NCBI GenBank assembly: GCA_947628665.1
Contig: CANRAU010000005.1
Span: 48,706 to 112,705, forward strand
From: an uncultured Clostridia bacterium
GTDB taxonomy: Bacteria; Bacillota; Clostridia; Oscillospirales; Acutalibacteraceae
Length of the DNA stretch: 64,000 nt
Reading direction: 5' to 3'
Shown: one piece after another, positions 49,535 through 57,037 of the stretch
Numbering within the stretch: position 1 is the first letter of the stretch
Layout of the letters: each line of letters starts with the position of its first letter
Position numbers and translations under genes: made by a program
Notes under the pieces: model-generated
Seen by the model: the letters and a program-made list of their open reading frames with translations, nothing else
What the model was told of the DNA's origin: nothing
The model's database searches: none

Positions 49535-50601
49535 TCTTCCAACAGACTGTCGCAGAAGCTGCAAACAGATCTGCCTCCCTTTTCATAGAACAGGTGGGGG
49601 ACATAGCCTTCCGAGCGGGTCACACAGCGCGGATTTTGGCAGCAGCGACCGTCCAAAACCTTGCCGTTCGGGACGTCCTGATCGGCTTTGCCGGTAAGCA
49701 TCGTGATGATGAGCGCCATGCGCGCATACATCCCGTATTCGGCCTGCGCAAAATATTTGGCGCGCGGGTCGTCATCGACCTCCACGGTGATTTCATCCAC
49801 ACGCGGCAGGGGATGCAGAACGATCAAATCAGGCTTTGCCAACGCCATTTTGGCCTTGTCAAGCACATAAATGCCCTTTTGCGCCTCGTATTCCTCCGCC
49901 GTGCGGAAACGCTCCTGCTGGATGCGCGTCATGTAAAGCACGTCCAGCTCCGCAATCGATTTTTCGAGACTGTCCGAAAAGCTGTATGGACAGCCGCTTT
50001 CCCGCAAAACATCGAGCATATACGGCGGCAACTGCAATTCGGGCGTAGAGATCAATATAAATTTGTTGCCTTTGTATTTGGAAAGGGTTTTGATGAGCGA
50101 GTGTACGGTTCTGCCGTTTTTCATATCGCCGCAAAGCCCGATCGTCATATTTTCGAGCGACCCTTTTTCCGCAGAAAGCGTGACCAGGTCAGTCAGCGTT
50201 TGGGTGGGATGCAAATGCCCGCCGTCGCCGGCGTTAATGAGGGGAACTTCGGAATACATTGAAGCGGCGAGCGCAGAACCCTCCACGGGATTGCGCATCA
50301 CGATCACATCGGCGTATCCGCTGACCACGCGAATGGTGTCCTTGAGACTTTCGCCCTTCGCCACGGAGGCGTTCGAGGGGTTGTCAAAGCCGATGATCTG
50401 CCCGCCCAGGCGCAGCATAGCGGTCTGAAAGGACATTTGCGTGCGGGTGGACGGCTCATAAAAGAGCGTGGCCATGATCTTTCCGTGGCAGGCGTCCGTG
50501 AAAATCGAGGGATTCGCCTTGATCATAGCCGCAAGGCGGATGATCTCATCTAAATCCGCTTTGGAAATATCCCCCAAATCGATCAAATTGTGCGTTTGCA
50601 T
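49531..50601 (-). CDS. pyrB: aspartate carbamoyltransferase with PyrI-like zinc tail
   Basis: The 356-aa protein is a catalytic PyrB: FYEPSTRTQMSF for carbamoyl phosphate, HPTQTLTDL, and HPLPRVDEI. It commits aspartate and carbamoyl phosphate to UMP synthesis. After the normal end it carries about 45 residues with CQNPRC and CSFC (Cys 321, 326, 347, 350), the same CNPxC...CxxC zinc arrangement as the regulatory chain PyrI. No separate pyrI or other pyr gene is in the window. A short hairpin (50614-50635) lies just before the start. The stop overlaps the flavodoxin-like gene. Confidence 0.92.
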   Translation of the reverse strand: MQTHNLIDLGDISKADLDEIIRLAAMIKANPSIFTDACHGKIMATLFYEPSTRTQMSFQTAMLRLGGQIIGFDNPSNASVAKGESLKDTIRVVSGYADVIVMRNPVEGSALAASMYSEVPLINAGDGGHLHPTQTLTDLVTLSAEKGSLENMTIGLCGDMKNGRTVHSLIKTLSKYKGNKFILISTPELQLPPYMLDVLRESGCPYSFSDSLEKSIAELDVLYMTRIQQERFRTAEEYEAQKGIYVLDKAKMALAKPDLIVLHPLPRVDEITVEVDDDPRAKYFAQAEYGMYARMALIITMLTGKADQDVPNGKVLDGRCCQNPRCVTRSEGYVPHLFYEKGGRSVCSFCDSLLEE

Positions 50602-50613
50602 CCTGTTACCTGC

Positions 50614-50635
50614 GGTACGCCCGAGGGGCGATACC
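50614..50635 (-). promoter_or_regulatory. hairpin in the pyrB leader
   Basis: GGTACGCCC (50614-50622) pairs with GGGCGATACC (50626-50635), one bulge, about 12 bases before the pyrB ATG. It could shield the ribosome site. I see no PyrR-box-like sequence to identify a regulator. Confidence 0.35.
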
Positions 50636-50697
50636 TATATCCTTTCCTTAAATTTCCCGAAAACCGGCTGTATGTGCCATCGCACAGGCGCTAAGCC

Positions 50698-52158
50698 TTA
50701 AGCGGTGCGCGACTGTACCGCATCGCCGATGGCCTCAAACAGGGACAATCCCGTATCTGCCTTCGCATCGCACGAGTAATGCCAGATCATCACACCGCCC
50801 AAGCCGCAGTCATAGGCAAACGCGGTTTTGTCATAAACCATTTGACAACTGTTCAAATACCGCGGTGTGTCTATGGTTTTGTTGACGTTTTGCCCGTTCT
50901 CCCAGACCGTAACGTCTATGGGCGCGTCGTCGCGGTTGCTGTAACGGCCGAGCCGCTCGGCGGCCTCCGAATAGTCCGTCCAAATGGCGGCGCCGTCGGC
51001 GGGTCTGCCGTAGAAGGGGAGACCCAGCGCGCTTTTTTGCAGATCGTAGCCTTTATCCAGCATGAAATTCACACTGTCTACGCCCGTGGCAAAGGAGGCG
51101 TGGTCGCCGTCGTCGTCAAACAAATCATATGCCATGATCTCATAGAGATCGACCGCTTCCTTTGCTTCCTTGGAAAGATGCCCGCCCCAAGGGCCGAGCG
51201 CCGTACCGATTTTACGGTCGCCGACGGAGCTTTTGAGCGTGACCAAAAATTGACTGAACGCGCGCCAGCCCGAAGCCTTATACGGATATTCGTAATCGAA
51301 ATACACGCCGCTCACACCTTCGGGGGCAAATGTGTCAAGCATTTCCACAATGCCGGCACACAGGGTGTCTGCGTGTTCGCGGAATACGGTGTTATGGAGC
51401 TTTTCCTTGTCGTCGGCATCCGTTCCGTCAGGGCCTAAAATGTTGATATACAAATTGAATTGGTTGTCGCCCTGCGCGGCGTGCAGATTTTGGATCGCGG
51501 TTTGCAGCACTTCCTTGCCGCTGACCGTTTTTCCGTCCACGTCAAAGTCCTGATAGTACAGCTTGCCGCTCTCATCAAAGCGTACCGCGCCGAACAGTAT
51601 AAAATCGGTGATGGCCGAAAGGTGCTTGGGATCGATGCTGTCGGGCGAGAGCAGACGGTCGGCAATGGCGTAGGTCGTCACGCGGAAATCCTCCCGCGTG
51701 TGCCTGGCGTACAGAATATCGGGCTTCTGAAGCGTAAACGTGCCGTCTTTGGTTTCGTCGATCTGCAGGCGAAACGTATCGGAAGTAACCTCCTCGAAAG
51801 CGCAGTAACGAAACGAGCCGATTTTATCCTGTACATAAATTGGGGTGAAATTGCCGTTTATATTCGCAAGGATTTGAAAGGCTGTGATGTTGTCGCCTTT
51901 TTCGGAAAGGACAAGGGTGTTTGCACGCACCTTCTCCGGAAAGACAATATCGAGCCAGTCGCCGTCCGAGCCATGAAAAGAAGCGGATGCAAAAGCGCCG
52001 TCCGCAGTTTGCAGCTTGGCTTGCTCCAAAATACTGTAGGCCGAATAGAATTTGCTTTTTTCCACGGATTTCCCGCAGGCGCTCAAAGGCAAGATCAGCA
52101 AAATGGCCGCAAGGGCTAAAGCAAGCAGACGGGTACGCAAGCGTGTGGTTGTTGGCAT
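50698..52158 (-). CDS. GH18-family glycoside hydrolase lipoprotein
   Basis: The 486-aa protein starts with a lipoprotein signal (LLALALAAILLILPLSACGKS), followed by about 180 residues of unassigned beta-rich sequence and a GH18 barrel. The catalytic strand reads GVSGVYFDYEYP (about residue 286), with the acid Glu in place of the DGxDxDxE consensus end, and later strands include LYEIMAYDLFD and LPFYGRP and GGVMIWHYSCD. GH18 enzymes cleave chitin or peptidoglycan glycan chains; in spore formers some act on cortex. The target here is unknown. ATG 52158 follows AAAGGAGG. It has its own promoter. Confidence 0.82.
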   Translation of the reverse strand: MPTTTRLRTRLLALALAAILLILPLSACGKSVEKSKFYSAYSILEQAKLQTADGAFASASFHGSDGDWLDIVFPEKVRANTLVLSEKGDNITAFQILANINGNFTPIYVQDKIGSFRYCAFEEVTSDTFRLQIDETKDGTFTLQKPDILYARHTREDFRVTTYAIADRLLSPDSIDPKHLSAITDFILFGAVRFDESGKLYYQDFDVDGKTVSGKEVLQTAIQNLHAAQGDNQFNLYINILGPDGTDADDKEKLHNTVFREHADTLCAGIVEMLDTFAPEGVSGVYFDYEYPYKASGWRAFSQFLVTLKSSVGDRKIGTALGPWGGHLSKEAKEAVDLYEIMAYDLFDDDGDHASFATGVDSVNFMLDKGYDLQKSALGLPFYGRPADGAAIWTDYSEAAERLGRYSNRDDAPIDVTVWENGQNVNKTIDTPRYLNSCQMVYDKTAFAYDCGLGGVMIWHYSCDAKADTGLSLFEAIGDAVQSRTA

Positions 52159-52188
52159 AGAGCATCCTCCTTTAAAATCATTATATTT

Positions 52189-52217
52189 ATTGTAGCAATT
52201 TACAGGTGAAAAAGCAA
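52189..52217 (-). promoter_or_regulatory. sigma-A promoter for the GH18 gene
   Basis: On the minus strand TTGCTT (52217-52212) and TACAAT (52194-52189) are 17 bp apart, just upstream of the ribosome site. Confidence 0.65.
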
Positions 52218-52304
52218 CCGTTTCGGGAATTTTCCGCCGCACCTTTTTTGCCGTACACACGAAGGCTGACCTTCGGGAGGGTCAGCCTCGATCCAACAAT
52301 ACAA

Positions 52305-52340
52305 AAAATCCCTGTACGGCAGAAGCCGTACAGGGATTTT
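52305..52340. terminator. terminator of the XRE-nth-dnaD-dnaI operon
   Basis: AAAATCCCTGTACGGC (52305-52320) and GCCGTACAGGGATTTT (52325-52340) form a perfect 16-bp stem with an AGAA loop. A second stem-loop, AGGCTGACC/GGTCAGCCT, lies at 52263-52288. Both precede the GH18 promoter on the minus strand. Confidence 0.88.
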
Positions 52341-52442
52341 AACGGATTGAAAGCCCCCATAAGCGAATTGTATCTTCCGTCACGGAAGCGAATCTGTGCC
52401 GCCGCAGGTTTGCTTGTTCCGTGAAAAATAAAAATCTCCGGT

Positions 52443-53414
52443 TCAGCGAAGCTGTATACGCATATCGCTGCCTGTGAAGTGCAGCACCGAGTAGCTGCCG
52501 AGAATACGCGACGTGACGCGGTCGGTGTACTTCGCCTGTAATTCCGGAAGGGTCAAATTGGAGTTGATGATCGTTGCTTTGCCGCGAAGCCCGCGCGTAT
52601 TGACGATGTTGTAAATTTCCGCGACGGTAAAGCCCGTTGAAAATTCCGTGCCGAGATCGTCTAAAATCAGCAGATCGCAATCGAGCAGCAACGATTCTGT
52701 ATCCGCGTCCCGCTCCCTGCCGAAGTGTTCTTTTTCGAGCGTGGAAAGCAGGTTCTGCGCCGTGCCGTAAATCACGCCGTAGCCCTTTTCGATGACTTTT
52801 GCGGCAATCGCCAAAGAGAGGTGCGTTTTGCCCAAGCCTGTTTTGCCGTACATAAATAAGCTGCCGCTGTTTTCGTCAAATTGCGCGGCATACCCCTTGC
52901 AGAATTCGTAGATCGCTTCCATTTCCTCGCGGGGGATAAGCCCGTTTTCATCCGGCGTATCCGCATACACAGCCAGGGAAAAGCTCTCAAAATCACAACG
53001 CTTTAAAGGCGTTGCCGACGACAGCTCGCGAAGCGCCAATTCCCGAATGAGAGCCTTGTAGCAGTCGCACGGTTCGCCGTCCACCGCACCCGTATCCGAA
53101 CACCGCTTGCAGGTGTAGGGGGCTTGCAGATAATCTGCGGGAAAGCCGTTTTGGGCAAGCAATTCCGCGCGCTTCGCCTGCAATTCCAAATTGTACTGCG
53201 CCAAATCGCGAATGATCGCCTCGGCGTCCTTGCCCGCGCCGACGGCACGAATGGCGGACAGACCCGTCTTGGCCATTTCCCGCTCAATCGTAAGCGCTTC
53301 GGGGCATTTTGCCGCAAACTGCGTTTTGTGCGCAGAAGCGACAGCTTCGGCCTGCTCGCGCCGCGCTTTGAGTACCGAGAGAGCTTCTGTATAAATTTGC
53401 TTTCTGTATCCCAT
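52443..53414 (-). CDS. DnaI/DnaC-like helicase loader
   Basis: The 323-aa ATPase has a helical N-terminus, a zinc-like cysteine group (CKRCSDTG...CDCY), and an AAA+ core with YGKTGLGKTHLSLAI and LLILDDLGTEF. It matches the primosomal loader DnaI/DnaC that delivers the replicative helicase to single-stranded DNA. It starts seven bases after the DnaD-domain gene, which fits a replication-restart or initiation pair. The longer frame to 53486 lies in the DnaD gene, so ATG 53414 is preferred. Confidence 0.9.
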   Translation of the reverse strand: MGYRKQIYTEALSVLKARREQAEAVASAHKTQFAAKCPEALTIEREMAKTGLSAIRAVGAGKDAEAIIRDLAQYNLELQAKRAELLAQNGFPADYLQAPYTCKRCSDTGAVDGEPCDCYKALIRELALRELSSATPLKRCDFESFSLAVYADTPDENGLIPREEMEAIYEFCKGYAAQFDENSGSLFMYGKTGLGKTHLSLAIAAKVIEKGYGVIYGTAQNLLSTLEKEHFGRERDADTESLLLDCDLLILDDLGTEFSTGFTVAEIYNIVNTRGLRGKATIINSNLTLPELQAKYTDRVTSRILGSYSVLHFTGSDMRIQLR

Positions 53415-53421
53415 ACTGTGT

Positions 53422-54420
53422 TTATTCCGCCTTTTTCTGACGTTTGCTGCTGATCGTTGCTTTTTTGAGCGCTTCGTCCAAATCAAACGAGCTGCCGCCG
53501 CTTTCCTGCTTTTTCTGCACGGCGGCCGCTTTGCGCGCGGCGTCCACCGCCTCGGGGGTACGAAGCCCCTCGTTGTCCCAATGCTTCAAAATCTTATCCA
53601 TATAGGCAAACGAGAGCTTGCCTGTGCGTTCCGCCGTTTCCTCATAGGCCTTGAGGATCATTTCCAGCGAAAAATGCATTTTGCACCACGAAAGCAGATA
53701 TTCCGTTTGCTTTGCCGTAGGGCGGGGATTGGAAATGCCCGTTGCCATGCGGAACTGCGCGAACAGACGCTGCACTTGGGTGTCGCTGCGGATATACTCG
53801 TTGGCGGCGTCGAGGGTGGTGATCTCCTGTTCCGCCCAGCTTTTTCCGATGCGCAGAATGGTGGCGGTCGCACCGCGCCCCGTTTCGCAGAGATGCTGCA
53901 CGAGCGTTAAAATGACCTCTTTTTGAAGGCCGTATGTATCAAACAGCGTCAGCAGCGTGGTTTGCATATCCAGCCCGAATGTGCGGCCGAGTATTGCCTG
54001 CACCTCGGTCAGCAGCCCGCGCACGTTTTCATCCTCCCGGATGCGCGCGGCGATCTGCTCCATCGTCGGCTTCGGGATCGAAACAGGCGAAGCGGGGGCT
54101 TGCTTGTCCGTCGGTTTGCGTACGGGAACGGCGCTTTGGGCGTCGGCCTTCGCTTTCGGGACGTATTTTATGTTGCCGCTCTCATCCGTAAACAGCAGAA
54201 CGCCTTTTTGCACCCAAAAATCCAGAACCTTCAAAATCTGATCCGCCGAAAGACCTAAGTCCCCCGACAGCGCATCAACGGAGATCGGATCGTTGGGCGC
54301 GCGAAAAATCCGAAGCAGGGTTTTCAGCGCGTCGCCCGTCGCTTCGGTCAAATCGTTGTCGGCGACGCTTGCGGGAATGGCAAACATTTCGCCGTAACAT
54401 GCGGGATTTCGTTTATACAT
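53422..54420 (-). CDS. DnaD/DnaB-type replication initiation protein
   Basis: The 332-aa protein has a winged-helix N-terminus (PISVDALSGDLGLSADQILKVLDFWVQKGVLLFTDESGNIKYV), a proline-rich linker, and two DnaD-like C-terminal modules, one around 195 and the final one ending in YLLSWCKMHFSLEMILKAYEETAERTGKLSFAYMDKILKHWDNEGL, the Phage_DNA_bind/DnaD motif. Such proteins help open DNA and recruit the loader. It is directly upstream of dnaI and downstream of nth, as in Bacillus, where dnaD and nth are neighbours. Confidence 0.9.
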   Translation of the reverse strand: MYKRNPACYGEMFAIPASVADNDLTEATGDALKTLLRIFRAPNDPISVDALSGDLGLSADQILKVLDFWVQKGVLLFTDESGNIKYVPKAKADAQSAVPVRKPTDKQAPASPVSIPKPTMEQIAARIREDENVRGLLTEVQAILGRTFGLDMQTTLLTLFDTYGLQKEVILTLVQHLCETGRGATATILRIGKSWAEQEITTLDAANEYIRSDTQVQRLFAQFRMATGISNPRPTAKQTEYLLSWCKMHFSLEMILKAYEETAERTGKLSFAYMDKILKHWDNEGLRTPEAVDAARKAAAVQKKQESGGSSFDLDEALKKATISSKRQKKAE

Positions 54421-54433
54421 ACCTGCGCCTTTC

Positions 54434-55060
54434 TCAGAGGACCTTTTTACAGCAATCTTTTAATACACAAGCTTCGCAATTCGCCTTGCGCGCCGTGCAG
54501 ACCGCGCGCCCGTGCAAAACGACGCGATGGCAGAAATCGTTGCTCTCCTCGGGTGGGAGCAGCTTTTTGAGCGCAAGCTCCACTTTGTACGGGTCTTTGG
54601 TTTTGACAAGCCCGATGCGGTTGGAGATCCGAATCAAATGCGTATCGGTGACCACGGCAGGCTTGCCGTATACGTCGCCCACGATCAGATTGGCGGTTTT
54701 GCGGCCGACGCCCTGTAAAGAGGTAAGCTCTTCGATGGTGTCGGGTACGCGGCCGCCGAAATCGCTTTTGATTTTTTGCGCCATCGCAATAATATCCCGC
54801 GCCTTGCCGTGGTAAAAGCCGCAGGAGTGAATGATTTCTTCAATATCCTCGACCCGCGCCTCGCAGTAGTCCTCCAAGGTCGGATATTTCGCGAACAGGG
54901 TGGGTGTGACGAAATTGACGCGTGCATCCGTGCATTGCGCGGACAAACGCGTCGCGATCAAAAGCTCCAGCGGATTTTGCGCCGTCAGCGAGCAAACAGC
55001 GTCGGGGTAGGCTTGTTTTAAGGCTTCCACACAAAGCCGCGCGCGTTCTTTTGCGGTCAT
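54434..55060 (-). CDS. nth: endonuclease III
   Basis: The 208-aa glycosylase/AP lyase has the helix-hairpin-helix LQGVGRKTANLIVG with the catalytic lysine, the Asp in VVTDTHLIRI, and a C-terminal [4Fe-4S] loop with the exact Nth spacing CTARKANCEACVLKDCC (C-x6-C-x2-C-x5-C). It removes oxidised pyrimidines from DNA. It lies 13 bases upstream of the DnaD gene on the minus strand and overlaps the end of the XRE gene by four bases. Confidence 0.96.
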   Translation of the reverse strand: MTAKERARLCVEALKQAYPDAVCSLTAQNPLELLIATRLSAQCTDARVNFVTPTLFAKYPTLEDYCEARVEDIEEIIHSCGFYHGKARDIIAMAQKIKSDFGGRVPDTIEELTSLQGVGRKTANLIVGDVYGKPAVVTDTHLIRISNRIGLVKTKDPYKVELALKKLLPPEESNDFCHRVVLHGRAVCTARKANCEACVLKDCCKKVL

Positions 55061-55287
55061 AAGTCCTCCGGATAGTCCATGTTTTTCGGCAGCCCCATCA
55101 AATAGTCGGCGGATACGTTAAAATAGCGACAGATCGCGGCAATGTCCCGCAGCGACGGCTCGGAAGCGCCTGTTTCGAGGAAAGAGATCTTGCGCTGCGT
55201 TACGCCGATGGCGTTGGCAAGATCGGACTGCGTGAGCGGCGGCAGCTTCGCACATCTGAGGGCTTTTAAGTTTTTACCGAAAGACAT
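55057..55287 (-). CDS. XRE-family helix-turn-helix regulator
   Basis: The 76-aa protein starts MSFGKNLKALRCAKLPPLTQSDLANAIGVTQRKISFLETGASEPSLRDIAAICRYFNVSADYLMGL, a complete Cro/C1 domain with the common ADYLMGL end. It is the first gene of the nth-dnaD-dnaI operon and may autoregulate it. ATG 55287 follows GGAAGGAGG; the longer frame from 55317 lacks a ribosome site. Confidence 0.9.
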   Translation of the reverse strand: MSFGKNLKALRCAKLPPLTQSDLANAIGVTQRKISFLETGASEPSLRDIAAICRYFNVSADYLMGLPKNMDYPEDL

Positions 55288-55333
55288 CGCGATCCGCCTC
55301 CTTCCAAAGCAGTCCATTTGTGGTACGTTGACT

Positions 55334-55363
55334 ATTTTAGCACACCGAATATGCGCCTATCAA
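55334..55363 (-). promoter_or_regulatory. sigma-A promoter for the XRE-nth-dnaD-dnaI operon
   Basis: On the minus strand TTGATA (55363-55358) and TAAAAT (55339-55334) are 18 bp apart, about 40 bp before the XRE start. Confidence 0.6.
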
Positions 55364-55477
55364 GAGCAAAAAAATTGGATGAAAGTAAAAATTTAACTAT
55401 GATTTTTGTGCAATTTGAGATTTATACAATATTTGGTGTTTTTCCGGCGAATTTCGCCGAAAAAGCACTATTTTCTA

Positions 55478-55506
55478 TTGTAATCACAGGGGAATTTTGG
55501 TATACT
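55478..55506 (+). promoter_or_regulatory. sigma-A promoter for the GDPD-like gene
   Basis: TTGTAA (55478-55483) and TATACT (55501-55506) are 17 bp apart, about 65 bp before the start codon. Confidence 0.6.
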
Positions 55507-55573
55507 GTCTTTTGGAATGCAATGCGTTTGAAACGGTTCGTGCATCTTTTTTCCATTTCCAAGGAGGGATTTT

Positions 55574-56857
55574 ATGGCACATAAGACCCGAAAACGGATA
55601 TTTTGCTTCACTATGACGCTTTGCCTGTTGTTTTCGCTCCTGCTGCCCGTGTTGGCAGAGGAAGCGGACGTGACCTCGAACGCCTTTACCGAGCTGAAAA
55701 ACCCGGCGGGGGAGCTGCTGGCGGTATCCAAATATGGCGACACGTCCAAGTACCCCGAAAGCTCCGTCGAGGGAATTTTGGCGGCGGCGGATGCGGGCGC
55801 AGACATGATCTATGTGCGCGTGCGCCAAACGTCGGACGGGTATTTCGTTTTGATGACCGATGAAAATCTCTCCAGAATGTGCGTGGATGAGCTCGGCAAT
55901 CCCGTCGAGAAGAATATGTCCGACGTCGGCTACCATGAGCTCTCCGCGTATCATCTGCGAAACGGCACGGGGAGTCTGCACGAGCAGATTACGGCCTGCA
56001 TAGTACCGACGCTTCAGGAGGCTGTGGAAAAGCTCGCGGGAAAAGCGCTTCTGCTCGTGGACGGTGCGTGGGAATATCGCGATGCGGTCTACGATCTGCT
56101 CTCCAAGGACAACGCGCTCAACAGCGTGGTGCTGATCGCTTCGGGCGATAAAAAAGAGATCACCGAATGGCTCGCGTCCAAAACGTCTATGCCCTTAGTC
56201 ATTTCCGCCTACAGTGGCAATGCGGGCTTTCGTGCGAAATCCATGATCTCCAAAACACTCGACGGCGGCGCGGTCGGCACGTTGCTTGCAAGCGGCAATC
56301 CCTACAGCGCGCTGTACGGCGAATCGGTGCTTTCCAAATTTCAAAAAACGGGGCGCGCTGTGATCGATATGACCGATCCCGTGCTTTGCGGCAAACGGAC
56401 GGACAATTTTACGGGCTGGAACGACGTGACGGCGCGCGGCTACAGCGTGATCATCACGGGGAATATTACGGAGCTTTGCGAATACCGCGAGCGCGTGCGT
56501 ACCCAGCGCGAACGCCTGACACAGGCGGTCGCCGCGGCGCAGCAGGTGGACGTTACCCTGTGCAGCACGGATTCCGCCAAAGCCTTAAAGGAGGCCATTC
56601 AGTCTGCGCAGGAGGCGCTCTCCGCGCCCGCCTCGGAAAACAGCCTGATGGAGGCGAATTATGCGCTTCGTCTGGCGACGCAGGGGCTGACCAACCGTAC
56701 CGAGTCGGACTCCGGCGCGACCGTGACGACAGGCCGCGTGATCGCCGCCGTTTTGGTGGTCGCCGCGCTGATCGTGCTGGAAGTGGTTTTGGACAGAGTG
56801 CGCCGCAAAAAGATGCAAAAGCGCAAAAAACAGCAGCAGCGTGAAAAACGCATGTAG
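55574..56857 (+). CDS. GDPD/PLC-like secreted membrane-anchored protein, probable pseudoenzyme
   Basis: The 427-aa protein has a cleavable-type signal (FTMTLCLLFSLLLPVLAEEA), a domain resembling glycerophosphodiester phosphodiesterase in layout (SSVEGILAAADAGADMIYVRVRQTSDGYFVLMTDENLSRM, then LVDGAWEYRDAVYDLL), a helical FIVAR-like stretch (about 315-370), a C-terminal membrane helix (VIAAVLVVAALIVLEVVL) and a very basic cytoplasmic end. True GDPD enzymes start with HRG and have PENT and HD; here these read KYG, PESS and TD, so both catalytic histidines are missing. It may bind glycerophosphodiester or teichoic polymers without cleaving them. It has its own promoter and terminator. Confidence 0.65.
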   Translation: MAHKTRKRIFCFTMTLCLLFSLLLPVLAEEADVTSNAFTELKNPAGELLAVSKYGDTSKYPESSVEGILAAADAGADMIYVRVRQTSDGYFVLMTDENLSRMCVDELGNPVEKNMSDVGYHELSAYHLRNGTGSLHEQITACIVPTLQEAVEKLAGKALLLVDGAWEYRDAVYDLLSKDNALNSVVLIASGDKKEITEWLASKTSMPLVISAYSGNAGFRAKSMISKTLDGGAVGTLLASGNPYSALYGESVLSKFQKTGRAVIDMTDPVLCGKRTDNFTGWNDVTARGYSVIITGNITELCEYRERVRTQRERLTQAVAAAQQVDVTLCSTDSAKALKEAIQSAQEALSAPASENSLMEANYALRLATQGLTNRTESDSGATVTTGRVIAAVLVVAALIVLEVVLDRVRRKKMQKRKKQQQREKRM

Positions 56858-56901
56858 GCGAAAACAGATCTACACGAAAAAAGATACAGATGAAAAAACA
56901 G

Positions 56902-56928
56902 ATGCCCCCGTCAATCGGGGGCATTTTT
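56902..56928 (+). terminator. intrinsic terminator
   Basis: ATGCCCCCG (56902-56910) and CGGGGGCAT (56916-56924) form a perfect 9-bp stem followed by TTTTC. Confidence 0.88.
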
Positions 56929-56961
56929 CACGAATATTGCATGAAAATTATGAAAAATTTA

Positions 56962-56990
56962 TTGCAAATAACAGAAATTTCTGCTATGAT
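56962..56990 (+). promoter_or_regulatory. MFS promoter with palindrome in the spacer
   Basis: TTGCAA (56962-56967) and TATGAT (56985-56990) are 17 bp apart. The spacer contains the perfect 12-bp palindrome CAGAAATTTCTG (56972-56983), similar to the one at 23438-23450. A repressor bound there would block both boxes. Confidence 0.6.
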
Positions 56991-57037
56991 AAGAAAGGTG
57001 AAACTTTTCATCCGAATAAGAAAAGGAGCGTGTTGTT

